The translations under genes and the position numbers were made by a program. This document shows, in pieces, positions 54,634 to 63,062 of a DNA stretch of 64,000 nt. Positions within the stretch are counted from its first letter, which is position 1. Every line of letters begins with the position of its first letter. Source of the DNA: Luteolibacter flavescens (GTDB lineage Bacteria; Verrucomicrobiota; Verrucomicrobiia; Verrucomicrobiales; Akkermansiaceae); assembly GCF_025950085.1 (NCBI RefSeq), contig NZ_JAPDDS010000020.1, positions 33,672-97,671 of the forward strand, in the 5' to 3' direction. Under the pieces are notes generated by a model that saw only the letters and a list, made by a program, of their open reading frames with translations, did not search any database and had not been told where the DNA came from.

Positions 54634-56735
54634 GAAGCGTGATTCCAAGGAACTGTTAGAGTGACGAGCGTGCCTCCTGAAGAAGAGCGACCGATTTCAC
54701 AGGAGCCGCCGATCTCCGCGAGCCGGCCCGCCATATTGCCGAGGCCATCGCCGGATGCAGGCTGGCCATCACCCGCGGCGATGCCCTTGCCATCGTCGCT
54801 CACCGTGAGCCGGATCTCCCTCGCGGTGGTCGCCATGGAAAGAGCCACGCGGCTGGCCCCGGCGTGCTTCACCACGTTTTGCAGCGCCTCCTTCACGGCC
54901 ATCAGGAGCGGATGGCGGATCGCAAATGGCAGCAGGGCATCCCGCCCCTCCGCCGGCATGTCGAAGTGGCAGTGCAGCCCGGCATCCGCGAGGAAATCAT
55001 TGGCATGGTCGCAGAGGTAGTCCGCGAGGCTGCCCACGGTATCGTGCCGCGGATTGACGGCCCACACGATCTGGTCGAGCGCGCCCACGGTATTGCGAGC
55101 TTCGCCGGCGAGCTTCACCAGGAGATCCGGAGCGGGGTCGGGTGCCCTTTTCAGACGGTCCGCCAGCAGCGCCATGTGTGTGAGGCGCGCGCCGATGTCA
55201 TCGTGCATGTCGCGCGCGATGCGGAGCCGGTCCTGCTCCATCGCCCGCGCCGCCTGGGCCAGCTCCAGCTTTCGCCGCAGCCGCCGCACGGATGCCCACC
55301 ACGCGATCCCCGCGATGGCGATGAGCGATGAAAGCGCCAGCATGCCCAGCCGCAGCGGACTCCTCCACCACGGGGCCGGAACGATGAAGGAATGCCTCTG
55401 CACCTGACGGCTCCACCGGCCATCCGTATGGCGGGCCTGAAACTCGATGGGATAGATGCCCGCGTGCGGACAAGCGATCGTCATCCGCTCGCCGCTGCGG
55501 CATTCCACCCATGGGGCATTCGCCACGTCCGTGCGTCGCCAGCGGAAGTCCAGCAGGTCCGGCGAAGGATCGTGCGGGCCTGCCATCAGCGCGAATTCAA
55601 GCTGCCCGCTCCCGGGTGGCAGCTCCTCGCTGGGGTCGATGCTGCGACCGTCCACGCTCACCATGGCGACCTGTGGATAGAGCATCGGATAGACTTCCAG
55701 CTCCCCCACCTGCGGTCGGTAAAGCGCCTCGACGAGATTCACGATGCGGAGGAAGCGCCCGGAAAAACTTTCGCCCGCCCCGTCCTCCGCCGAGATGAGA
55801 TCCCGCCCGCCGGAGGGGACGTGGGAGCCGTCCTGCCGCATGCGCGCGCTCCAGCGCAGCTCGCCCGGATGGCCGGTGCCATCGTCATCGTAGAGCTGCA
55901 GCTCGTAGTTCCCCAGGCGGTAGGGCTCCACATCGTCCACCCGGCTTCTCAGGACGATGTAGTCCATGGTGCGGGAGGTGCCGAGATCGATCTCGTAGTG
56001 GAAATTCAGCGCCGGGAAGTCCCGCCCGGGATGGGAGAAGGAAGCCGGCACCCCATCGGTGAGGTAATACTCCGGCAACCATACCGGCCCGGATGCACGC
56101 ACCGGCCGGCCCAGCGCCACATTTGACGAGCGCAATGGATCCGGCTGCACTTGGAACTCATTGATCACGCAATTCCCCCGGTCGCTCCGGCCGATCGCCT
56201 TCGCATCACCTTGCCCGGTCTCCGCCGTCAGGAAGCGCAGGCGGAATCCGGTCACGCCGGTCAGGGTATTCGGCGCGCGCACCGTGAGCAGCACGTGCTC
56301 CAGACCGGGGCCCATGTGGATGAAGTCATCGACCGCGCGGACCAGGTGCGGGCTTGCAGGAAAGGTATCCGTGATCACCAGGCTCGCCTTCAGCGGCTTC
56401 CAATTCCCATCGCGCGCAGGCCGGTCGTCCGACGTGACCGAGAATTCCAACGCGGCAGGGTAGGCCCCCTTTTCCTCGGATACGTGCCAGGTAGTGAATT
56501 GGAAAACCTGCGCGGTAACCGGCGCCTCCGTCGCAAAGATGATCGTCTGCTCACTGTCCTGCCCGCCTGCCATGTCGAGGCCGTTGCCCGGATTCACGTC
56601 GCCATCCACCAGCTCGGAAAGCGGGTGGCCCTCCTCCGTCTTCGACGACTCCACCACGCGCAGCGGCAGCAGCGGCGCGGCGTGGGTCACGCCACCCAGC
56701 AGCAGGGTGCAGATGATGGCAGCTCTGGAATACAT
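54630..56735 (-). CDS. Membrane histidine kinase with galactose-binding-like sensor domains (HisKA_3)
   Basis: 701 residues from the ATG at 56735 (signal peptide YSRAAIICTLLLGGVTHAA). The periplasmic part has two beta-sandwich regions of F5/8 type C (galactose-binding-like) character: about 25-195 and about 203-350 (NVALGRPVRASGP, YYLTDGVPAS, YEIDLGTSRTMDYIVLRSR), then a Y_Y_Y-like segment (about 355-450, DFRWRRTD and YPIEFQARHTDGRWS). TM at 461-482 leads to a HisKA_3 domain with His511 (IARDMHDDIGARLTHM) and an HATPase (EALQNVVKHAGASRV, DDGKG, GDGLGNMAGRL). It probably senses a sugar or polysaccharide in the periplasm. Confidence 0.92.
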   Translation of the reverse strand: MYSRAAIICTLLLGGVTHAAPLLPLRVVESSKTEEGHPLSELVDGDVNPGNGLDMAGGQDSEQTIIFATEAPVTAQVFQFTTWHVSEEKGAYPAALEFSVTSDDRPARDGNWKPLKASLVITDTFPASPHLVRAVDDFIHMGPGLEHVLLTVRAPNTLTGVTGFRLRFLTAETGQGDAKAIGRSDRGNCVINEFQVQPDPLRSSNVALGRPVRASGPVWLPEYYLTDGVPASFSHPGRDFPALNFHYEIDLGTSRTMDYIVLRSRVDDVEPYRLGNYELQLYDDDGTGHPGELRWSARMRQDGSHVPSGGRDLISAEDGAGESFSGRFLRIVNLVEALYRPQVGELEVYPMLYPQVAMVSVDGRSIDPSEELPPGSGQLEFALMAGPHDPSPDLLDFRWRRTDVANAPWVECRSGERMTIACPHAGIYPIEFQARHTDGRWSRQVQRHSFIVPAPWWRSPLRLGMLALSSLIAIAGIAWWASVRRLRRKLELAQAARAMEQDRLRIARDMHDDIGARLTHMALLADRLKRAPDPAPDLLVKLAGEARNTVGALDQIVWAVNPRHDTVGSLADYLCDHANDFLADAGLHCHFDMPAEGRDALLPFAIRHPLLMAVKEALQNVVKHAGASRVALSMATTAREIRLTVSDDGKGIAAGDGQPASGDGLGNMAGRLAEIGGSCEIGRSSSGGTLVTLTVPWNHAS

Positions 56736-56868
56736 CGCCTCGCACGGGCACGATTCAGGCGAACTTCGCCGAGTCGCTGTTTCCCGCTGCTCCAGCGTGT
56801 CACGCATGCCCCCCGTTGCAAGAGTCGCATGTTCATGTGACTCCACCCCGGCGTGACAGCCTCGCCTA

Positions 56869-56910
56869 TTGTCACAATTGCGTGATTGGCGGAATGATAC
56901 CATGTGACAA
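56869..56910. promoter_or_regulatory. TTGTCACA/TGTGACAA inverted repeat in a divergent promoter region
   Basis: Perfect 8-bp arms TTGTCACA (56869-56876) and TGTGACAA (56903-56910) with a 26-base spacer, inside the 250-base gap between the kinase gene and the lysine-rich protein gene. Two more GTGAC words lie at 56836 and 56853. The gap has no gene. The same word is enriched upstream of the giant TPR gene. Confidence 0.4.
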
Positions 56911-56985
56911 ACTTGTCGCCCGCCAGTTCTTGCGGAATCGAGCAACCTCAACGACTGGCGCAACTTTCCTTCCGCCAAAAGCGAT

Positions 56986-57225
56986 ATGAACACCGAAGAA
57001 AATCAGCCGGAACCCACGCCAGCCCCTGAAGCAGCCACCGCCCCTGCCGAAACGGCGACCGACACCGCCAAGGCGGAGATCAAGGAGGCGAAGAGCAAAC
57101 TGAAGGCCGCGAAAGCCGCCGTGAAGACCGCGAAGAAGGAAGCCAGCAAGGCGAAGAAGGCGCTGAAGGGCCTCAAGAAGGAGAAGAAGAAAGCAGCGAC
57201 CAAGGCGAAGAAATCCAAGAAGTAA
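56986..57225 (+). CDS. Lysine/alanine-rich histone H1-like protein
   Basis: 79 residues: an acidic Pro/Ala/Glu/Thr N-terminus (about 1-27), then a tail of about 50 residues nearly all Lys, Ala and Glu (for example KEASKAKKALKGLKKEKKKAA). This composition is that of bacterial histone H1-like (HctA/AlgP-type) DNA-binding proteins, which condense or organise DNA. The gene is short but has its own leader and a strong terminator directly downstream, which supports it being expressed. A coiled-coil structural protein is an alternative reading of the same composition. Confidence 0.7.
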   Translation: MNTEENQPEPTPAPEAATAPAETATDTAKAEIKEAKSKLKAAKAAVKTAKKEASKAKKALKGLKKEKKKAATKAKKSKK

Positions 57226-57251
57226 TCGCCTCGCTTCCCGCCCTGTTTTCA

Positions 57252-57289
57252 GCCCCCGCTCCCCCGTGGACCGGGGGCTTCTTCTTTTC
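57252..57289 (+). terminator. Rho-independent terminator of the H1-like gene
   Basis: Stem GCCCCCG (57252-57258) with CGGGGGC (57272-57278), followed by TTCTTCTTTTC (57279-57289). It begins 26 bases after the stop codon. Confidence 0.85.
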
Positions 57290-57366
57290 ACTGCGAGCGT
57301 TTCTGGAATTCGGATTGGGAGTCGGAACCCTTGCCCGCCCGGGGTGCCGCCGCTACAAGCCTCGCG

Positions 57367-58356
57367 ATGTCCCGCTTCCGCCCGCTGCTCGCCACGCTGC
57401 GCATCGCCAATGGCCCGAGCGTGGTCAGCAATGTCTGGCTGGGCTACATCACGAGCTGGTACGCTTTCTACGGCTCGTGGCTCCCTCAGGATGTGGAGAT
57501 GATCCGCTGGCAAAGCATTGCCCTGCTCTGCGCCTCCGGCCTGCTGCTCTACTTCTCCGGCAATCTCGCCAACGATTGGTTTGATCGCGAATGGGACCGC
57601 GAGCGCCGGCCCGAGAGAGCCCTTCCGTCCGGGCTATTCCAGCCATCGAGCTACTTGATCGCCGCGTGCCTCGCGATGGCCACCGGCATCGCCTGCGCTT
57701 TCGTCGAAAATACTTACTGCGGCATCTGCGCCATCATCATTGCAGCGCTGGTCGCGATCTACACCTACTTTCACAAGCGGGTGATCTGGGCGGTGCTGCC
57801 CATGGGACTCTGCCGGGCATTCCTCTACGCCCTCGGCTTCTCGGCATTCCTGCCGACCGTCGTGGAGAATTTCTCAAGCAGCGGAGTGACCGAATTCTAT
57901 ATCTGGATCAGGATCGCATTCATCGCCACCATGGCTACAGGCATGATTGCCTACATCGCGGGACTTTCCTTGTCGGCGCGCTACGAGGGAATGGGTGATG
58001 CGCCGCCGGGGCCTCGGAGGGTTTCCAAAGCACTGCTCTTCCTTCCGATGCTGGCCATGCCGTGCTGGTTCTCCATTGGAAAACCTCACTTCGCTCTGGC
58101 AGGCATCATCCCCTATGCCGCGTGGCTGGCGCTCTGCTTCACCGTCTTCAAGAAGCCGATCCCGCGCTACGTCTCCGCCCTCCTCGCAGGCATCCCGCTC
58201 GTCGATGCCGCAGCCGCCATTCCACTGGCCCTGCACCTCGCCTTCACGCCCGGCAATGCCGTCGTGAACCCCTCACTGGCCTGGACCGTCATCGCCGTCC
58301 CGCTCACCGCCTTCATCCTCGGCCGTGCCCTGCAAAAACTCGCCCCCGCGACGTGA
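57367..58356 (+). CDS. eboC: EboC-like UbiA-family prenyltransferase
   Basis: 329 residues with about eight or nine membrane helices. UbiA motifs: the first Asp-rich motif is NLANDWFDREWDRERRPERALP (NDxxDxxxD type) and the second, weaker, is GLSLSARYEGMG. LRIANGPSVVSNVWLGY and TYFHKRVIWAVLPMGLCRAFLY match UbiA members. The family moves isoprenoid chains to aromatic or other acceptors in the membrane. This subgroup is found as EboC in ebo operons, and an EboE-like gene lies at 52835, so it probably belongs to the same traffic pathway. Start at 57367 fits the family N-terminus. Confidence 0.8.
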   Translation: MSRFRPLLATLRIANGPSVVSNVWLGYITSWYAFYGSWLPQDVEMIRWQSIALLCASGLLLYFSGNLANDWFDREWDRERRPERALPSGLFQPSSYLIAACLAMATGIACAFVENTYCGICAIIIAALVAIYTYFHKRVIWAVLPMGLCRAFLYALGFSAFLPTVVENFSSSGVTEFYIWIRIAFIATMATGMIAYIAGLSLSARYEGMGDAPPGPRRVSKALLFLPMLAMPCWFSIGKPHFALAGIIPYAAWLALCFTVFKKPIPRYVSALLAGIPLVDAAAAIPLALHLAFTPGNAVVNPSLAWTVIAVPLTAFILGRALQKLAPAT

Positions 58357-58369
58357 TTCCCCCTTGGGA

Positions 58370-58849
58370 TTAAACCGCTTCAAATCTCCCTGCCTCGCGG
58401 TTCTTCCTCACCTTGCCAGCGGGGAAAATCGTCCCGTTCATCGCGAGATACACGCCCGGCGGTAGCGATTGCACGGCACCGAGCGCGAGGCCGAGATTGA
58501 AGATCGCATCCGTCACCCGGAAGCGAGCAGGCGCGAGCGCTCCGGTCAGCACGATCGTCTTCCCGGGCAGACCTGTCAGAGCCTCCGCGGTGAGGCTCAT
58601 CGTGTCGGTCCCGTGGGTGATGAGGATCTTCTCCTCGGCAGCCTCGGCGCAGGCGCGGCGGATCTCCGCGCGATCCTCATCAGTCATCTCCAGGCTGTCC
58701 TTCCGCAGCAGCGGCTCCAGCCGCCACTCCAGGCCGACGCCGGACTCGCGGAAGACGAGCGGCACGGTCGGCTCGCCGATCTCATACTCGGACGAGGCGT
58801 CGAAATAGACCTTGTCGATGGTGCCGCCGGTGGTGAGGACGAGAAGCAT
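58370..58849 (-). CDS. Single-domain (short) asparaginase-like protein
   Basis: 159 residues, about half the length of L-asparaginase. It has the first catalytic threonine motif LTTGGTIDKVYFDA, the second THGTDTMSLTAEAL, and KTIVLTGALAPARF, the standard N-terminal domain of the family. The C-terminal domain is absent, as in a known group of short asparaginase-domain proteins; no frameshift explains it, because the frame ends cleanly before the next gene. Whether it hydrolyses asparagine alone is unknown. It converges on the eboC-like gene. Confidence 0.8.
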   Translation of the reverse strand: MLLVLTTGGTIDKVYFDASSEYEIGEPTVPLVFRESGVGLEWRLEPLLRKDSLEMTDEDRAEIRRACAEAAEEKILITHGTDTMSLTAEALTGLPGKTIVLTGALAPARFRVTDAIFNLGLALGAVQSLPPGVYLAMNGTIFPAGKVRKNREAGRFEAV

Positions 58850-58901
58850 GGGATGAAGTGAGAAGGAAATAGTTCCAAGTCCCGACGATGGCGCGAAGCC
58901 C

Positions 58902-59801
58902 CTACCGCTGCTGGAAGAACGCGCGCTGCCTCTCCGAGATCGGCATGTCGAGCTTCTCCATCGCCTCCATCATGTCCTCCCACACCGCGCGCTTGTCGCG
59001 GACGGAAGTACTACGGAGCAAGTAGGACGGGTGATAGGTCACACGCACCGGGATGCCGTTGAATTCATACCACTTCCCGCGCATCGCGGAGACCGAGCCG
59101 GTGAGCCCGAGCAAGCCCTCCGCCGCCGTGCCGCCGAGAGCGACGATGCAGCGCGGCTTCACGATCTCCACCTCGGTGCGGACAAAGGACAGGCAGGATG
59201 CCATCTCCTCCAGCGTCGGCTTCCGGTTGTTCGTCGTCTGCCCCGCCGTCGCGGGGCGGAATTTGACGATGTTCGAAATGTACGTCTGCTCGCGGGCAAG
59301 GCCCATCGCCTTCAGGATGTCATTGAGCTTTTGCCCGGCGGGACCCACGAAAGGCTCGCCCTGAAGCTCCTCCTGATAGCCTGGAGCCTCGCCGACGAGC
59401 ATCAGGTCTGCCTCCGGATTTCCCGTCGAGAAGACCATCGTGGTCCGCAGCGTGCCGAGCTTCCTGGCCGGGGCCCAATTCTCCGCCTGTGCTGCGAGCG
59501 CCGCAATCCTCTCCGCGGCACTGCCCGCCGCCGGGGCGGAAATCTCCGGCACGAAGAGCTCCGTCTTCTCTGCCGGGGCAGCCGCGGGTCTCTCCGCCAC
59601 AGCCACCGATTCCGCAGGGCGCGAAACAACGGCGGCAGAGGCAGGCACAGCCTTCGGCGCCCGGGCACGACGATGCAGTTCGCGGAGCAGGGCCTTCGCG
59701 TCATCATCCAGGTGGATATGCGTGACGCCGCGCGCTTCCTCCCCTCGGAGGAAATCAAGCAGGGCATCGACCGGTCGGCTCACGGGCCGGACGCTAGGCA
59801 T
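58902..59801 (-). CDS. Family 4-like uracil-DNA glycosylase with most Fe-S ligands lost
   Basis: 299 residues from the ATG at 59801. The first about 105 residues are a divergent Ala-rich leader. The UDG fold is clear: LMLVGEAPGYQEELQGEPFVGPAGQKL (GEAPG 137-141) and YHPSYLLR (256-263), matching family 4 (type IV) enzymes. In these, four cysteines hold a 4Fe-4S cluster: CxxCPL, KCRPP and AxC. Here the first pair is replaced (NWAPARKLGTLRTT, about 108-121), KCRPP reads KFRPA (180-184), and only Cys203 remains. The cluster therefore probably is missing. It removes uracil or related bases from DNA if active. The promoter gap is shared with pspA. Confidence 0.85.
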   Translation of the reverse strand: MPSVRPVSRPVDALLDFLRGEEARGVTHIHLDDDAKALLRELHRRARAPKAVPASAAVVSRPAESVAVAERPAAAPAEKTELFVPEISAPAAGSAAERIAALAAQAENWAPARKLGTLRTTMVFSTGNPEADLMLVGEAPGYQEELQGEPFVGPAGQKLNDILKAMGLAREQTYISNIVKFRPATAGQTTNNRKPTLEEMASCLSFVRTEVEIVKPRCIVALGGTAAEGLLGLTGSVSAMRGKWYEFNGIPVRVTYHPSYLLRSTSVRDKRAVWEDMMEAMEKLDMPISERQRAFFQQR

Positions 59802-59929
59802 CCTGCGGCGGCCGCGCAATGACGGTTTGGCGGAGCCGCGGGTGATTCCAATTCACCCGGCAGGCTTATACTTGCCCCACCCCCGTGATTTCCCCCATCT
59901 TGCGAGCGCGCCAAACGCATTTGCCGACC

Positions 59930-60685
59930 ATGTTCCGCCGCATTGCCAATCTGTTCAAAGGATTCCTCGGCCTCTTCATCGGAGGAATCGAGAAGAAGAA
60001 CCCCGAAGCCCTGCTTGAGGTGGAAAAGGAAAACCTGCGCAAGCAGATCAGTGAATTCAACCAGGGCCTCGCCGCCCACGCCGGCCTCGTCGAGCGCCTG
60101 ATGGGCCAGGTGAAGAAGCTCAATACCGAGGAAACCGAGCTGAAGGCGAAGACCAAGGCCCTCCTGCAGGCCGGTCAGCGCGAGGCTGCCGCGGAGATGG
60201 CCCTGCGCTACCAGACCGTCGACAAGCAGCACGAGGACTTGGCCAAGCAACTCGAGTCCGCCGACACCCGCTACAAGGAACTCGTCCGCGCCCGCGACGT
60301 GGCCGTGAAGGCTGCCCGCGACAAGATCGAGTCCCTCCGCCGCGGCATCGACGATATGAAGGTCCAGAAAGCGATGGCCGAGCTCAATGAAATGGCCGCC
60401 GGCATGGTCGGCTCGCTCGGCGGCTCCGGCGACACGCTCAACCGTCTGGAAGAAATGGTCGAGGACGAGCGCAGCAAGGCCGCAGGCCGCGCCCGCGTCG
60501 CCCGCGACAGCGTGGACATGAGCGGCACCGTGGTGAAGGAAGCCGAGCAAAAGGCCCTTGCCGACATGGCCCTCGCCGACTTCGCCGCCGCGGAAGGCAT
60601 CGAACTCCAGCCAAAGCAAGGCACCGCCGCCTCCGAGGCCCCGCCCGCCCAGGGCCAAGGCACCATGGGCCCGGTGAGCCAGTAG
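59930..60685 (+). CDS. pspA: PspA/IM30 family phage-shock-type protein
   Basis: 251 residues with the family opening FRRIANLFKGFLGLFIGGIEKKNP (an amphipathic membrane-binding helix) followed by about 180 residues of Lys/Glu/Ala-rich coiled coil (EVEKENLRKQISEFNQGLAAHAG, ARDKIESLRRGIDDMK). The C-terminus is Ala/Gln/Pro-rich. ESCRT-III-like PspA proteins maintain and remodel the inner membrane under stress. It starts a three-gene operon. A -10-like TATACT lies at 59867-59872, with no good -35. Confidence 0.9.
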   Translation: MFRRIANLFKGFLGLFIGGIEKKNPEALLEVEKENLRKQISEFNQGLAAHAGLVERLMGQVKKLNTEETELKAKTKALLQAGQREAAAEMALRYQTVDKQHEDLAKQLESADTRYKELVRARDVAVKAARDKIESLRRGIDDMKVQKAMAELNEMAAGMVGSLGGSGDTLNRLEEMVEDERSKAAGRARVARDSVDMSGTVVKEAEQKALADMALADFAAAEGIELQPKQGTAASEAPPAQGQGTMGPVSQ

Positions 60686-60703
60686 GGAGAACCATTTCGC
60701 CCC

Positions 60704-60997
60704 GTGAACGAGCTAGATCCACCCTACACAGTCGCGGGTGACCCCAAGGCCACCGAAATGCTGCGACTGTGGGCGGCTCACGGGAAGCTCAACGTCTCGA
60801 TCAACATCGGCTGTTACGAGGAGGCCGGTCACGACGAATCCGAAGCGTGGGGAGTGATCCTGGCCGATGCCGCGAGGCATGTGGCCAACGCTCTGAGTCA
60901 ACGGTACGGGGCTTCCCGTGAGACTGAACTCTCAAAGATCCGCGCCACGTTCCTCGCCGAGCTGGTTGATCCGTCGTCTGAGGTCGAAGGCCATTAA
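60704..60997 (+). CDS. DUF5076 domain-containing protein
   Basis: 97 residues from the GTG at 60704. The body fits DUF5076: ATEMLRLWAAHGKLNVSINIG, EAWGVILADAARHVANALSQRYG and LSKIRATFLAEL. Function of the family is unknown. It lies 18 bases after pspA and 9 bases before the DUF1232 gene, so all three are co-transcribed. Confidence 0.85.
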   Translation: MNELDPPYTVAGDPKATEMLRLWAAHGKLNVSINIGCYEEAGHDESEAWGVILADAARHVANALSQRYGASRETELSKIRATFLAELVDPSSEVEGH

Positions 60998-61006
60998 CGA
61001 GAACCC

Positions 61007-61372
61007 ATGAATTCAGCCCTTCCCACCCGCTATCGCGCCGAGCGTTGGTATTCGCCGGATAACCTGTGGCGGAAGATTTCGAGCTGCGCGCTCGTCGCCG
61101 GGCGGAAGACCGTCCTCTCCGCCATCACCCTCTACCACTGCCTGCGCGACAAGGACACGCCGGCTTGGGCGAAGGGCGTCATCGTCGGCGCACTGGGCTA
61201 CCTCATTCTCCCGACGGACCTCGTCCCGGACATCATCCCCGGGGCGGGCTATGGAGACGATTGGGCCGCTCTGGTGGCCGCTCTGGGCACGGTGGCAGCC
61301 TACGTGAAAGACGAGCACAAGATTCGCGCCGCGGTGCTGACGGAGAAGATTTTCGGGCGAAAAGGGCACTGA
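61007..61372 (+). CDS. YkvA-family membrane protein (DUF1232)
   Basis: 121 residues of the DUF1232/YkvA family. The core is ITLYHCLRDKDTPAWAKGVIVGALGYLILPTDLVPDIIPGAGYGDD, with the hallmark P-x-D-L-V/I-P-D and DD. Two to three hydrophobic helices indicate a membrane protein. Family members are common in membrane-stress operons. Last gene of the pspA operon; 178 bases without a gene follow. Confidence 0.93.
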   Translation: MNSALPTRYRAERWYSPDNLWRKISSCALVAGRKTVLSAITLYHCLRDKDTPAWAKGVIVGALGYLILPTDLVPDIIPGAGYGDDWAALVAALGTVAAYVKDEHKIRAAVLTEKIFGRKGH

Positions 61373-61550
61373 GTTTCAAGTCGGGTCCCACCTTTCCGGG
61401 AACACTTTCCATCTTCGCGACACTCTTCTTCGCGAGGCCGTCCCGAGATCCGGCAGAAGCCAGTCATCCGCTCGACGGCTGACGGGATCGCCGGTGGATC
61501 GCGCCCCGGCCCCGCCTATCCTCAATCTTTTCCCGACTCGCCCGCCCGTC

Positions 61551-63026
61551 ATGAAACGACTGCTACTCGCTCTGATCTCCCTCGTCCCCGTGGTATCGTC
61601 CGCGAAGAAGCCGAATGTGCTGCTGATCTGCGTGGATGACCTGAAGCCGACGCTCGGCTGCTATGGAGACACGCTGGCCAAGACGCCGAATCTCGACCGG
61701 CTCGCCGCGCGCGGCATGCGCTTCGACCTCGCCTACTGCAACCAGGCCGTATGCTCCGCCTCGCGGAACAACCTGATGCTGGGCTCCCGCTCGACATCGC
61801 TCGGGATCTACGATCTCTCCACGAATTTCCGGAAAGCCATCCCGGACGCGGTCACGCTGTCGCAGTATTTCATGAAGCACGGCTATCGCGCGGAAGCCGT
61901 CGGCAAGATCCTACACACCGGCCACGGCAACAGCGACGATACCGCTTCCTGGGACGTGCCCACCGTGATCCCCAAGGTCGTCGAATACCTCGACCCGAAG
62001 AATTCCGCAAACGGCCAGCTTACCCGCGAAGAAGCCTACTTCACCAATCAGAAGCTCGGTGAAATCGGCAAGCTCCCCCGTGGACACGCTTGGGAAGCCG
62101 TGGACACGCCGGATGACGGCTACTCGGACGGCCGGACTGCCACCGAGGTCATCAAGCGTCTGCAGGCTGCGAAGGAGCGGAAGGACACGCCTTTCTTCAT
62201 CGGTGCCGGATTTGTGAAGCCGCACCTGCCCTTCTCGGCTCCGCAGAAGTATTGGGACCTCCACGACCCCGCGAAGTTCCAGCTCGCGACCGTCCGCACG
62301 CAGCCCGAGGGAGCCCCGCCCTACGCCGGCAAGCGCGGTGGCGAGATCTCGAACTTCAAGCCCGTGAAGCCGAATGGCGAGGTGAACGACCAGGTCGCAC
62401 GCAAGCTGATTCACGGTTACTACGCCGCCACCAGCTACATGGATGCCCAACTCGGCCGCGTGATCGATGAGCTGGACCGGCTCGATCTCACGAAGAGCAC
62501 CATCGTCGTGCTCTGGAGCGATCACGGCTGGCACCTCGGCGATCACGGCTTCTGGACGAAGCACACGAACTACGAGCAGGCGAACCGCATCACCATGTTC
62601 ATCGTCGCCCCCGGCATGAAGCCCGGCTCGACGAAGCAACTTGCCGAGACCGTGGACATCTACCCGACCCTCGCGGAGCTCGCCGGTCTGCCGAAGCCGG
62701 AAGTCCCCCAGCCAATTGATGGCCTCAGTCTTGTCCCCGTGCTGAGAGATCCCGCCGTCCGGATCCGCGATCACGCCACGCACGCATTTCCGCGGGGCGA
62801 GGGCCGCATCGGTCGCGCCATTCGCACCGAGCGCTATCGCCTGGTGGAGTGGAAGAAGCCGGACACGCCATCCGACGAGGCGGACTTCGAGCTCTACGAC
62901 TATGAGACCGATCCCGGCGAAACGAAGAATCTCGCGCAGGAGAAACCTGAAGTGGTGAAGGAACTCCGCGCCATCCTCGCCCGGCATCCCGAGGCAAAGC
63001 CCCGCCCGATCAACCGTCGCAAGTAG
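61551..63026 (+). CDS. Secreted sulfatase (iduronate-2-sulfatase-like) with CxAxR active site
   Basis: 491 residues from the ATG at 61551, which opens the signal peptide KRLLLALISLVPVVSSA. Arylsulfatase fold: PNVLLICVDDLKPTLGCYGD (metal Asp-Asp 29-30), then the active-site CSASR (68-72). This sequon is CxPxR in most sulfatases; the Pro is Ala here, so conversion of Cys to formylglycine may differ. Further metal/substrate motifs are GKILHTGHGN, FIGAGFVKPHLPFSAP and VVLWSDHGWHLGDHGFWTKHTNYEQANR. It cleaves sulfate esters, probably from sulfated polysaccharides, in the periplasm or outside. A strong terminator follows. Confidence 0.92.
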   Translation: MKRLLLALISLVPVVSSAKKPNVLLICVDDLKPTLGCYGDTLAKTPNLDRLAARGMRFDLAYCNQAVCSASRNNLMLGSRSTSLGIYDLSTNFRKAIPDAVTLSQYFMKHGYRAEAVGKILHTGHGNSDDTASWDVPTVIPKVVEYLDPKNSANGQLTREEAYFTNQKLGEIGKLPRGHAWEAVDTPDDGYSDGRTATEVIKRLQAAKERKDTPFFIGAGFVKPHLPFSAPQKYWDLHDPAKFQLATVRTQPEGAPPYAGKRGGEISNFKPVKPNGEVNDQVARKLIHGYYAATSYMDAQLGRVIDELDRLDLTKSTIVVLWSDHGWHLGDHGFWTKHTNYEQANRITMFIVAPGMKPGSTKQLAETVDIYPTLAELAGLPKPEVPQPIDGLSLVPVLRDPAVRIRDHATHAFPRGEGRIGRAIRTERYRLVEWKKPDTPSDEADFELYDYETDPGETKNLAQEKPEVVKELRAILARHPEAKPRPINRRK

Positions 63027-63062
63027 GCGGGCGCGATCCGGATCAAGTGATCTCCATGATAA

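Noticed and set aside
54634..54648. TTG start 15 bases upstream for the response regulator
   Set aside because: The ATG at 54633 gives the family N-terminus and an ATGA overlap with the kinase.
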